DNA of 64,000 bases, taken from the NCBI RefSeq assembly GCF_016862215.1, contig NZ_BOMN01000101.1, positions 1 through 64,000 on the forward strand, in the 5' to 3' direction. The notes under the pieces are model-generated. The model did no database searches and was not told where the DNA came from. It saw only the letters and a program-made list of their open reading frames with translations. Source of the stretch: Winogradskya humida (lineage in GTDB: Bacteria; Actinomycetota; Actinomycetes; Mycobacteriales; Micromonosporaceae). Position 1 is the first letter of the stretch; every line of letters starts with the position of its first letter. This document shows positions 25,214 through 33,573 of this stretch, piece after piece. Made by a program: the position numbers and the translations under genes.

Positions 25214-26494
25214 ATGGTGCGGTCCGCGTATTTCGGCGCCCTGGACCCCGTCGGGTTCGCGCCCGCCGCCACCCAGGTCGACCGCCGCATCGTCGAGGCC
25301 GCCGGCGTACTGATGATCCACATGCTGGCCGGTGGGGTGACGCCGATCCTCTCCCCCGCGCAGGCATTCGACGGGCCGCTCGTGCTCGGCGCGGTGCAGC
25401 GCTACGACGACGAGACCCTTGCCGTGCTCGGCCTGCTGCGCCGCGGCGCTATCCAGGTGCGCATCGTCGACAACCCGCTGCTGCGCGACACCACTGACCC
25501 GGCCGACCGGTTCAGCCTGCTCAACGCGTTCGGCTCGGCGCTGCTGCGCGACGACTTCGAATTCTCGTCCTGGCCCGAGCTGCACGAGCACCCGGAGCTA
25601 CGCCGGGAACTGGCCGCCCAGCTCGCCCGGGACGTGCCCGGCGTGGACGGCATCGCCGACGGGCCTCTGCGCCAGCGCCTCGCCGCGCTGGTGGAGATCG
25701 ACCGGGCCCTGCGCGACGCCGGGCTGCCGATGCGCGTGACGGCACCGCCCGGCGACGGTCTCGCTGCCCGCGTGCAGGCCGGCCTCGAGACACTCCCCGA
25801 AGATCCGGTCGTCGTCGCGCTGCTCTCCCGCGTACGGTCGGATCCCTCGTCCTTGCGGACCCGCAGCCAGTGGCGCAGCCTGATCCGGACCCTGGAGCCC
25901 GGCCCGGAAGCCGTCGCGAAGCTGAACGGGCTCGTGAACATCTCCTACAACGGCCTGGTCCGGGCCACGCTCGGCGCCGAGGGCCTGAACACCGACGCCC
26001 CCGACTACGAGACGGCGATCCTCGCGGCCAAGAACGGCATGGGCCTGGCGCTCAGCGCCAAGACCGCCGAGCTGGTCGACGACCGGGCGCTGAGCGGCTG
26101 GCTGACCTGGCAGGAGGTACGCCGCCTACGTGACGAGCTGCTCGAGATCACCTCCGCGGACGGGCGCATCCGCTACCTGATCAGCCGGCACGCCGAGCAC
26201 TCCCTGGAGATCGCCCGCGCCACGAACACCGGGACCAGCATGTGGGCGCATGTGAAGGCCGCACCGCTCAACATCGGCGGGAGCCTGCTCGGCGGCGGGG
26301 TGGGCGTGCTGACCGGCGACCCGGCCCTGGTGCTCGCCGGTGCCGGAGCGGGAGCGGCCCTGGCCAGCGTCGCGAACTACCTGACCGACGTGTTCCGCGA
26401 ACGCGAGGCCGTGCGCCATGCCGCGGCGCGCGCGGGGGAACTGTCCGACCGCTGGTCGCCGTCGCTCGTATCGGACACGATGGACTATCGCTGA
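25214..26494 (+). CDS. Hypothetical protein with C-terminal glycine-zipper-like segment
   Basis: 426 residues of unknown function. The body is predicted mainly alpha-helical and soluble, rich in Arg/Asp/Leu, with repeated loosely similar helices. Near the end, two hydrophobic Gly/Ala-rich stretches (NIGGSLLGGGVGVLTG and LVLAGAGAGAALASVANYLT, about residues 350-390) could insert in a membrane or pack as a glycine zipper; no signal peptide is present. I do not recognise a family. The Nudix gene follows 15 bp downstream and may be co-transcribed. Confidence 0.65.
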   Translation: MVRSAYFGALDPVGFAPAATQVDRRIVEAAGVLMIHMLAGGVTPILSPAQAFDGPLVLGAVQRYDDETLAVLGLLRRGAIQVRIVDNPLLRDTTDPADRFSLLNAFGSALLRDDFEFSSWPELHEHPELRRELAAQLARDVPGVDGIADGPLRQRLAALVEIDRALRDAGLPMRVTAPPGDGLAARVQAGLETLPEDPVVVALLSRVRSDPSSLRTRSQWRSLIRTLEPGPEAVAKLNGLVNISYNGLVRATLGAEGLNTDAPDYETAILAAKNGMGLALSAKTAELVDDRALSGWLTWQEVRRLRDELLEITSADGRIRYLISRHAEHSLEIARATNTGTSMWAHVKAAPLNIGGSLLGGGVGVLTGDPALVLAGAGAGAALASVANYLTDVFREREAVRHAAARAGELSDRWSPSLVSDTMDYR

Positions 26495-26509
26495 CCCCGG
26501 GAGGGCCGC

Positions 26510-27043
26510 ATGATCCGTACGCTGCGCGAACGCCGCGTCTACGAGAACAGGTTCGTCACCGTCTACGACGACGACGTGGCGTTCGCGGACGATTCCCGGG
26601 GCCGTTACCTGCGCATCGTCGAGTCCGAGGGGCGGCCGGGAGTGGCGATGCTGGCCTCGCACGCGGGCCGGTTCGCGCAGGTGCTCACCTACCGTTACCC
26701 GACGCGGTCGTGGGAGTGGGGCATTCCGCGCGGGTTCGCCGCCGGCGTTCCGCTCTACTCGGCGGAGCTGGAGCTCAAGGAGGAGCTCGGGGCGGCGCCC
26801 GACACGCTCGAAGCGATCGGCGCGGTGACCCCCAACTCGGGACTGCTGGCCTCGACCGTGCACCTGTTCCACGCCACCTACTCGGAGTTGCCCGGCGCGC
26901 CGGACGGCACCCGGGAGGTCGCGGACGTCCGCTGGCTGACCGCCGCCGAGCTGATGGCGGGCATCGCCGCCGGCGAGATCACCGACTCGTTCACCCACTG
27001 CGCCCTGCTGAGCGCCCTGGCCCGCGGGATCATCGGCCGCTGA
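26510..27043 (+). CDS. Nudix hydrolase-like protein with a degenerate Nudix box
   Basis: 177 residues with the overall layout of an ADP-ribose pyrophosphatase-like Nudix protein: an N-terminal beta half, the loop-helix at residues 73-95 and the C-terminal VRWLTAAELMAGIAAGEITD helix that typifies the subfamily. The Nudix helix reads SAELELKEELG. The three metal-binding Glu positions (Glu88, Glu91, Glu92) are kept, but the Arg of REUxEE is Leu87. The loop before it (RGFAAGVPLY) is shorter and lacks the usual upstream Glu. Activity could be altered or lost. A ribosome binding site (GGGAGG) precedes ATG 26510. Confidence 0.75.
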   Translation: MIRTLRERRVYENRFVTVYDDDVAFADDSRGRYLRIVESEGRPGVAMLASHAGRFAQVLTYRYPTRSWEWGIPRGFAAGVPLYSAELELKEELGAAPDTLEAIGAVTPNSGLLASTVHLFHATYSELPGAPDGTREVADVRWLTAAELMAGIAAGEITDSFTHCALLSALARGIIGR

Positions 27044-27091
27044 GGGGGTGTCGGTCCCGGCGCCGCTCCCGCGACCAGCGAAGATCATCGG

Positions 27092-29512
27092 GTGAAGTCG
27101 TCGGAGAGTGCGGGTCGCGGTGCGCTTGTCCGGTCGTTGCTGCTGCCGGAGAAGGTCACGCTGCTGACCGGCGCCTCGGCGTTCACGCTGGCCTCGCGGG
27201 AGTCGATCGGACTGCGCGAGGTGCGGGTCTCCGACGGTCCGGCCGGGGTACGGGGTGCCACGTTCAGCGGCGGGCCGACCGCTGTGCTGCTGCCCAACCC
27301 GACGCTGCTCGCGGCGTTCTGGGACGAGGACGCGGCGGCCGAGGCGGGCCGGATCCTCGCCGAGGAGGCCCTCGCCCGCGGGGTGCACGTGGTGCTCGGG
27401 CCCACCGTCAACCTGCCGCGCTCGCCGCTGGGCGGGCGGCTCTTCGAGGCGTACTCCGAGGATCCGCTGCTCACCGGGAAGCTGGCCGCTGCCGCCGTCC
27501 GCGCGATGCAGGACCTCGGTGTCGGTGCCGCCCTCAAGCATCTGGTCGCCAACGACAGCGAGACCGCGCGCAACACCATGAGCAGTGAGCTGGACGAGGC
27601 GACGCTGCGTGAGGTGGCGCTGCTGCCGTTCGAGATCGTGGTCGCCGATGCGGACCCGTGGGCGATGGTGGCGGCCTACAACCGGGTGAACGGTACGCCC
27701 GCCACCGAGCATCGTGAGCTGATCACCGGCATCGTCAAGGGCGAATGGGGCTACCGGGGGCTGGTCATGTCCGACTGGTTCGCGGCCCGCTCGGCCGGCC
27801 CGGCCGCGAACGCCGGGCTGGACCTCGTCATGCCCGGGCCGCGCGGGCCGTGGGGCGAGGCGCTGGTCGCCGCGGTGGAGTCCGGCGAGGTCGGTGAGGC
27901 GGTGATCGACGACCATCTCGGGCGGTTGCTGCTGCTCGCCGCGCGGGTGGGCGCGCTCAAGGAAGGCACTCGCAGCGACCACCGTGGCCCGGCGCCGGAC
28001 AGTGCTGCGCGGCGGGCTCAGCTGACGCGGCTGGCGGCGCAGGGGATGACGGTGCTGGTCAATGAGAACGGGACGTTGCCGCTCGATCGGGCGCGGACCG
28101 TTGCGGTGATCGGGCGGCATGCGGTGGAGACGATCGGCATGGGCGGGGGGTCGGCGCATGTCACCCCGCCCTACCAGGTCAGTGTCGCCGACGGGCTGCG
28201 TGGTGCGCTGGGTGATCGGGTCACCGTGGTCGACGGGGTCGAGGTTCGGAGCAGGCCGGTGCCCGCGCGCAGTGGGTTTCTCGAGGACGGGGAAACCGGC
28301 ACTTCGGGCGTACGCGTGAAGCTGCTCTCCGAAAGCGGCACCGAGCTGGAGCGGCGGCACGCGGCCGACGCCACCACCACGGCCGGCCTCGACGAACGCT
28401 ACGCCGAGCCGGTCGCCACCGTGGTCCTGTCCGCCGTGATCACCCGGTCCGGCGCGGCCGAGCTCGGTGTGCTCGGCTCCGGCGACTGGACCGTCCGGAT
28501 CGGTGACAGCGAGTCATCGTTCTCGCTGTCGACCACGGGGCGTAACTTCGGCGAGGAACTCGTTGTGCCGCCCCTGTCCACGGGGGTGCACACGGTGACG
28601 GCGGGCACGACGTTCGAGGCGTCCGTGCGGCTGGGCTCGGGAACCGACGCGTTCAGCGCCGCGGGCCTGTTCGGCCTGATCGGACGGCCGGCCCGGCGGG
28701 AAACCGTCGACGTGATCGACGACGCGGTCCGCGCGGCGGCTGACGCGGATGTCGCCGTCGTAGTGGTCGGGCTGACCGAGGAGCAGGAGACCGAGGGCGT
28801 CGACAAGAGCACGCTGCACCTGCCCGGAGCACAGGACGCGCTGGTCGAGGCCGTTGCGGGAGCCGCGCGGCGGACGATCGTCGTGGTCAACGCGGCCAGC
28901 CCGGTGATCATGCCGTGGCGTACCCGGGTCGACGCCGTTCTCTGGGCCGGGCTGCCCGGTCAGGAGGCGGGTCATGCGATCGCCGCGGCGCTGCTCGGGG
29001 ACATCGAACCGGCAGGGCGGCTCGTGACGACGTTCCCGGATTCGGACGGGGGATCACCCGCGTGGTCGGTCACCCCGGTGGACGGTGTGCTCGCCTACTC
29101 CGAGGGGCGGTTCGCGGGGTATCGGGGGCATGACGCGGGGCTGGCTCCGGCGCCGGCCTTCTGGTTCGGGCACGGGCTGGGCTACACCACCTGGGACTAT
29201 TCTTTCGCTGAGGTCGTTGCCGGCACGCCGCCGTCGGTGGCCGTGACAGTCACCAACACGGGGGCGCGCCCCGGCCGCGAGGTGGTGCAGGTCTACTTCA
29301 GACCGGACGACACGGCTCATCCCGTACGCCTCATGGGCTGGTCCGCCGTTTCCCTGCCCGCCGGCGGGTCCGCCCGGGTGACCGTCCCCACCGATCCGCG
29401 CATGTGGCGGGCCTGGGCCGGGACCTGGGTGCCACTGGGCTCCGGCGAGCTGATCGTGGCGCGCGGCCTCGGCGACGTCCGCGCCGTAGTAGGTTTCCTC
29501 TCGGCTACATAA
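27092..29512 (+). CDS. Glycoside hydrolase family 3 protein (beta-glucosidase-like)
   Basis: An 806-residue GH3 enzyme removing terminal beta-linked sugars. The N-terminal barrel has RVSDGPAGVRG, GPTVNLPRSPLGGRLFEAYS, the KHLVAND motif (149-155) and the nucleophile Asp228 in GLVMSDWF. The C-terminal alpha/beta sandwich (from about 310) carries an insertion with PA14-like beta sequence (about 410-540) and is followed by a fibronectin III-like domain (about 705-800). No signal peptide is visible, so it is probably cytoplasmic and acts on imported oligosaccharides. The start is GTG 27092, 48 bp after the Nudix gene. Confidence 0.92.
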   Translation: MKSSESAGRGALVRSLLLPEKVTLLTGASAFTLASRESIGLREVRVSDGPAGVRGATFSGGPTAVLLPNPTLLAAFWDEDAAAEAGRILAEEALARGVHVVLGPTVNLPRSPLGGRLFEAYSEDPLLTGKLAAAAVRAMQDLGVGAALKHLVANDSETARNTMSSELDEATLREVALLPFEIVVADADPWAMVAAYNRVNGTPATEHRELITGIVKGEWGYRGLVMSDWFAARSAGPAANAGLDLVMPGPRGPWGEALVAAVESGEVGEAVIDDHLGRLLLLAARVGALKEGTRSDHRGPAPDSAARRAQLTRLAAQGMTVLVNENGTLPLDRARTVAVIGRHAVETIGMGGGSAHVTPPYQVSVADGLRGALGDRVTVVDGVEVRSRPVPARSGFLEDGETGTSGVRVKLLSESGTELERRHAADATTTAGLDERYAEPVATVVLSAVITRSGAAELGVLGSGDWTVRIGDSESSFSLSTTGRNFGEELVVPPLSTGVHTVTAGTTFEASVRLGSGTDAFSAAGLFGLIGRPARRETVDVIDDAVRAAADADVAVVVVGLTEEQETEGVDKSTLHLPGAQDALVEAVAGAARRTIVVVNAASPVIMPWRTRVDAVLWAGLPGQEAGHAIAAALLGDIEPAGRLVTTFPDSDGGSPAWSVTPVDGVLAYSEGRFAGYRGHDAGLAPAPAFWFGHGLGYTTWDYSFAEVVAGTPPSVAVTVTNTGARPGREVVQVYFRPDDTAHPVRLMGWSAVSLPAGGSARVTVPTDPRMWRAWAGTWVPLGSGELIVARGLGDVRAVVGFLSAT

Positions 29513-29550
29513 CGGTTACATTGCCTTCCAGGACTCATCGAAGAACCTGG

Positions 29551-31359
29551 ATGGCAGCCATGTCCGACCAGTTCACGATCGTGACCGACCCCATCGCCGA
29601 TTCCGTCGGGCTCTCGGCGCTGTTCGCGGTGCTCCCCCTGCTCACGCTCTTCCTGCTGCTCGGCGCGCTCCGGATGCGCGCCTGGCTGGCCGGGGTGATC
29701 TCACTCGTGGTCGCGCTGATCGTCGCGATCGCCGTCTACACGATGCCGGTCGGGCAGGCCCTGCTGTCGGCGAGCGAGGGCGCCGCGTTCGGCTTCTTCC
29801 CCATCCTCTGGATCGTCATCAACGCCATCTGGGTCTACAACCTGACCGTCGCGAGCGGGCATTTCGACGTCCTGCGCCGCTCCATGGAACGGGTCAGCCC
29901 GGACATGCGCATCCAGGCCATCATCGTGGCGTTCTGCTTCGGCGCGCTGCTCGAAGCCCTGGCCGGATTCGGTACGCCGGTAGCTGTCACCGTGGTCATG
30001 TTGATGGCGCTGGGGTTTCCTCCGCTGCGGGCGGCGACGGTGGCTCTGATCGCCAACACCGCGCCGGTGGCGTTCGGTGCGCTGGCCACGCCGATCGTCA
30101 CCCTCGGGACGGTCACCTCGGGCGCCAGCGATGACCCCCGGCTGAACACCGACATGCTCGGCGCCATGGTCGGGCGGCAGACTCCGTTGCTCGCGGTGGT
30201 CGTACCCCTGGTGCTGGTCGCGGTGATCGACGGGCGCCGCGGCGTTCGGCAGACCTGGCCTGCTGCGCTGGTGGCGGGCGTTGTCTTCGCCGTGGGGCAG
30301 TTCGTCGCGTCGAACTACATCTCGGTTCCGCTCACGGACATCATCGCGGCGTTGCTGGCCGCGGCGGCTGTGGTCCTGCTCCTGCGCTTCTGGCACCCGA
30401 TCGAATCCCCCGACCTCGCTGTCCCTCCCCCGGCGCCCGCATCATCCAGCTCGGGGCCTTCCGCTCCCCGGCCGTCCACTCCCGTACCTTCCGCTTCTGG
30501 ACCGCCCGCTTCTGGACCCTCCGGCTCGGGGTCCTCCGGCTCGGGGTCCTCCGGCTCGGGGCCGTCCGGCTCGGGGTCCTCCGGCTCGGTTACCGCGGTG
30601 CGGGATACTCGGGTCGAGGTTGCGCGGGCCTATGCGCCGTACCTGATCATCATCGCGATCTTCTCCGTCGCGAACATCGGCGTGGTGAAAGCAGCCCTCG
30701 CCAAGGAACCCTGGACGGTCGCGTTCGGCTGGCCGGGCCTGCACGTCTTCGGTGCCAACGGAAAGCCCCTCGCGTCGACCACATTCACGCTGGGCTGGCT
30801 GTCCGCCGCCGGGACCCTGATGATCCTCGCGGGCATCCTCACCGCTCTGGTGCTCCGGGTCCGCCCCGGCCGGGCTGTGCGCGCCTACGCGGCGACCTAC
30901 GCCGAGCTCCGCCACGCGATCGTGACGGTGATGGCGGTGCTGGCGCTGGCTTACGTACTGAATCAAAGTGGCCAGACCACCACCCTGGGCCAGGCCCTTG
31001 CAGAAACCGGTGGTGCCTTCGTCTTCCTGGCCTCGATCCTCGGCTGGATCGGCGTGGCGGTGACCGGCTCGGACACCTCGGCCAACGCCCTGTTCGGCGC
31101 CCTGCAGGTCCAGACGGCGACCAAGGCGGGCCTCGACCCGCTCCTGCTCGCGGCGGCCAACTCCTCCGGCGGCGTCCTCGGCAAAATGATCAGCCCCCAG
31201 AACCTCGCCATCGCCGCCTCCGCAGTCGGCATGGCCGGCAAGGAGGGCGACATCTTCCGCCGCGTGGTCGGCTGGAGCCTCCTGCTACTGCTCGTGATGT
31301 GCATCCTTGTGGCGTTGCAGGGAACCCCCGTCCTCGGCTGGATGGTCCCCGCCGCCTGA
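29551..31359 (+). CDS. lldP: L-lactate permease family transporter
   Basis: An inner-membrane lactate/glycolate:H+ symporter of the LctP family, about 602 residues from ATG 29551 (ATG 29560 also possible). Signature regions are EALAGFGTPVAVTVVMLMAL, GFPPLRAATVALIANTAPVA and, near the end, GSDTSANALFGALQVQTATK plus ANSSGGVLGKMISPQNLAIA. Between two membrane segments (about residues 295-350) there is an unusual Pro/Ser/Gly-rich insert containing five GSGSS-type units, absent from standard LctP proteins of about 550 residues. It lies 38 bp downstream of the GH3 gene. No lactate dehydrogenase genes are nearby. Confidence 0.9.
   Translation: MAAMSDQFTIVTDPIADSVGLSALFAVLPLLTLFLLLGALRMRAWLAGVISLVVALIVAIAVYTMPVGQALLSASEGAAFGFFPILWIVINAIWVYNLTVASGHFDVLRRSMERVSPDMRIQAIIVAFCFGALLEALAGFGTPVAVTVVMLMALGFPPLRAATVALIANTAPVAFGALATPIVTLGTVTSGASDDPRLNTDMLGAMVGRQTPLLAVVVPLVLVAVIDGRRGVRQTWPAALVAGVVFAVGQFVASNYISVPLTDIIAALLAAAAVVLLLRFWHPIESPDLAVPPPAPASSSSGPSAPRPSTPVPSASGPPASGPSGSGSSGSGSSGSGPSGSGSSGSVTAVRDTRVEVARAYAPYLIIIAIFSVANIGVVKAALAKEPWTVAFGWPGLHVFGANGKPLASTTFTLGWLSAAGTLMILAGILTALVLRVRPGRAVRAYAATYAELRHAIVTVMAVLALAYVLNQSGQTTTLGQALAETGGAFVFLASILGWIGVAVTGSDTSANALFGALQVQTATKAGLDPLLLAAANSSGGVLGKMISPQNLAIAASAVGMAGKEGDIFRRVVGWSLLLLLVMCILVALQGTPVLGWMVPAA
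30520..30590. repeat. 15-bp tandem repeat inside the lactate permease gene
   Basis: TCCGGCTCGGGGTCC units begin at 30520, 30535, 30550, 30565 and 30580 (last partial). They are in frame and encode SGSGS repeats in a loop of the transporter. Confidence 0.85.
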
Positions 31360-31698
31360 CTCCAGGATTCCGGCCTGGCGCTTCAGGTCTGCCGCGATAT
31401 CGTCCCAGTCCGGGCCGTACGTCCACAGATTCAACGCTGCCTCCCGCATCAGCTCCGGCTCACCGGGCCGCTGCAACACCACCAGCCGGTACGCCAGATT
31501 ACGCACCCACACCGGCAGATACCCCTCCAGCTGGTTCGGCGACAACTCCCGCAGCATCGCCAGGATGGCGTCCGCATCAGCAAAAGTCAGTGCCTCGATG
31601 AAATAGTGCGGATCGTGGTTCGCGGCGCACGGGACCGCATCCGGCTGAAACTCATCGCCGTACACGCACCGGGCGTGCTCGGTCAGGCTGCTGTGCAT
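31285..31698 (-). CDS. Small hypothetical protein (137 aa)
   Basis: The start at ATG 31698 has GGGG a few bases upstream and gives the plausible N-terminus MHSSLTEHARCVYGDEFQPD. The middle (YFIEALTFADADAILAMLRE, WVRNLAYRLVVLQRPGEPEL, LWTYGPDWDDIAADLKRQAG) is well-coded and helical. The last 25 residues are encoded opposite the end of the lactate permease gene, with a 75-bp convergent overlap. I do not recognise a family. The truncated GNAT gene ends 16 bp upstream on the same strand. Confidence 0.65.
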   Translation of the reverse strand: MHSSLTEHARCVYGDEFQPDAVPCAANHDPHYFIEALTFADADAILAMLRELSPNQLEGYLPVWVRNLAYRLVVLQRPGEPELMREAALNLWTYGPDWDDIAADLKRQAGILESGGGDHPAEDGGSLQRHKDAHHEQ

Positions 31699-31714
31699 AC
31701 CGGGACCCCATCTC

Positions 31715-32068
31715 TCAGAGGTCGAGGACGCCGACGGTCTGGCCGTGGCTGACTTCCCCGGTCGCCCGGAAACCCAGCCTGAGATAGAACCCCTCCGGCC
31801 CACCCGTACCCTGAGCATCCGCGGCGATGTTCAACCGCCACAGCCCGGACCGGCGACCACCATCGCTCCAGGGAATGCCGATGAAGGCCATCACAAAACC
31901 CACCACCCGGTCGCCGTCGCAGATCAGGCGCGGCCATGCGAAATCCGGGAAAACGTACGCCTCCGCGAGCGACTTCACCACCGGCGCAACAAGATCCTCC
32001 TGCCCCGGAGCCACCGCGATGTCCAGCGCCGCCTCATAATTCTCCGGCGTGATCATCTCAAGACGCAT
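31715..32068 (-). pseudogene. GNAT acetyltransferase with internal deletion of the CoA-binding loop
   Basis: The N-terminal half (MRLEMITPENYEAALDIAVA ... VVGFVMAFIGIPW) and the C-terminal end (GGPEGFYLRLGFRATGEV) match spermidine/BltD-like GNAT enzymes of about 145-150 residues. The central RxxGxG/A loop and following helix are missing: the frame passes from GLWRLNIAADAQGT directly to GGPEGFY. About 25-30 residues are absent with no frameshift. Without this loop acetyl-CoA cannot be held, so I call it a probable non-functional remnant, though the frame is intact. The start may be ATG 32068 or GTG 32077, which has GAGGG upstream. Confidence 0.65.
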
Positions 32069-32266
32069 GGAACGCACTGTATTGAGCCCTCGACCGGCGC
32101 GCGACGAGATTTGCCCGCGGTTCCCGCCTCCCCCGGCTTCCGTGAGGGGACAGGGGCGCCGCGCCCCGCCCGCCGCTATCCGGTCCGGCCAACCACCAAG
32201 GACGCCGTCACGATCCCGCTCAGTCCGTGACCGCGGGCGTCCGGCTGCGTGCCGCACGATCCATCA

Positions 32267-32746
32267 TCAATAGTGCGCGAGAATCTGGGCGACAGGATGC
32301 CCGAGCAGGCTCGCCACCTCGGTGAGTTCTGCGCCGTCGAGCTCATACCCGGCCCGCGTGGCATTCATGGCGCACACCTCGAAGCGGGCGAACCCCACCG
32401 GCCAGTCGTAGCGATGCGAGTCCAGAGCGGCGACGGCCCCACAGCACGGCACCTCGAAGTCGAGGCTGTCGAAGGCCTCGCCCTGCTCCTCGATCAGGTC
32501 GAAGAACCAGCCCACCCCGATGTCCGCACCGCACTGCGAGCAGAACACCCGGGTGGTGTTCTCCCCGGCATCGACCAGCGTGACCTGGTCATAGAACTCC
32601 GCCTCGACCTCTTCGACGTCATCCTGCGGCCCCGAGAACAGACCCGCCACGTACCTCACCGCCGCAGCAGCAGCATCGGGATCCGGCTGCCATTGCCTGT
32701 CCGTCGGAATCAACCGGATGTATTGATCACTCACCCGCGCCAGCAT
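32267..32746 (-). CDS. Hypothetical protein with a CxxC zinc-ribbon-like centre
   Basis: 159 residues. The middle has FCSQCGADIG (about residues 68-77) and, about 30 residues later, PCCGAVAALDSHRYDWPVGF; the four cysteines could bind zinc. The N-terminus (DQYIRLIPTDRQWQPD) and C-terminus (LTEVASLLGHPVAQILAHY) are regular. Actinomycetes carry similar unnamed proteins. The role is unknown. The ATG 32746 has GGGGGCGG upstream; a GTG four codons later is also possible. Confidence 0.75.
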   Translation of the reverse strand: MLARVSDQYIRLIPTDRQWQPDPDAAAAAVRYVAGLFSGPQDDVEEVEAEFYDQVTLVDAGENTTRVFCSQCGADIGVGWFFDLIEEQGEAFDSLDFEVPCCGAVAALDSHRYDWPVGFARFEVCAMNATRAGYELDGAELTEVASLLGHPVAQILAHY

Positions 32747-32869
32747 GCCGCCCCCATGATCATGATCAAGTGTGCAGATGCACTCACCGCGGCCACCGGG
32801 GCTCGCCTTCGGCCCTGCGGGGTGCGCGGTTCAGCGGCGACGGGGACCCCTGGGAAAAGGCGCGCCAGT

Positions 32870-33540
32870 GGCCGGACCTTCACCTCCGTGCAGGCCAGGC
32901 GACGAAGGACAGAGCCGGGGCGGCGGCCGGGCCCCACGAGCACGACGCGGGGTGGCCCCGGCCCCAGGCCCCGGGTCAGGCCAGCCCCCACAAACAACGC
33001 GCAGGCGGGCTTGCCCCCAGGACAAAGCCTCAGGCAGGTCAGGTCCCACCACCAAGGCGCGGGGTGAGCCCGGCCCCAAGGACTGACAAAGCCCGGGGTG
33101 AGGTCACGCCCCCACGAACGAGGCGGGTCGGGTACACCCCAAGGACCGAGCCTGGGGTCAGGCCAGGCCCCACGAAGCCGGGCGCAGCCAAGACCCCGGA
33201 ACAAAGCTCGGGGCAGGACGCTCTCCACTACAAGGTCCGGCGGCAGGTCATATCGCACCAAGCCCGGGAGCGCAGACGAGACCCCCGGACGCAGCCGGGG
33301 AAGGCCAGGCACCAAGAACGAAGCGCGGGGGCAGGCCAAACACCAAGAGCAAAGCGCGGGCGCAAGCCAAACACCAACAACGAAACGCGGGCGCAAGCCA
33401 GACACCAACAACGAAACGCGGGCGCAAGCCAGACACCAACGAAACGCGGGCGCGGGCGCGGGCCAGACACCAAGAGCAAAGCGCGGGCGTGGCCGGATAC
33501 CAAGAGCGAAACGCTGGCGCGGGCCAGACACCCTGCGGAG
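32870..33540. repeat. Degenerate ~30/31-bp tandem array filling an 830-bp gene-free stretch
   Basis: The 32747-33573 gap has no credible gene. Most of it is a decayed array with a unit near 31 bp, built on GCGCAAGCCAGACACC and ACGAAACGCGG-like halves. The freshest copies show exact 31-bp spacing (33361, 33392, 33423), and older copies (CAGGCCCCACGAAC-like) reach back to about 32870. Long open frames on both strands here are by-products: the 31-bp period shifts frame with each copy, and the products are monotonous. Confidence 0.75.
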
Positions 33541-33573
33541 AGTGCCTGGGGGTGGGTTGGAGCTTGCGGTGGG

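Noticed and set aside
32731..33531. A 266-residue Trp/Cys/Leu-rich open frame (minus) and overlapping plus-strand frames
   Set aside because: They are translations of a 31-bp tandem repeat whose period shifts frame, with monotonous products and no homologous pattern.
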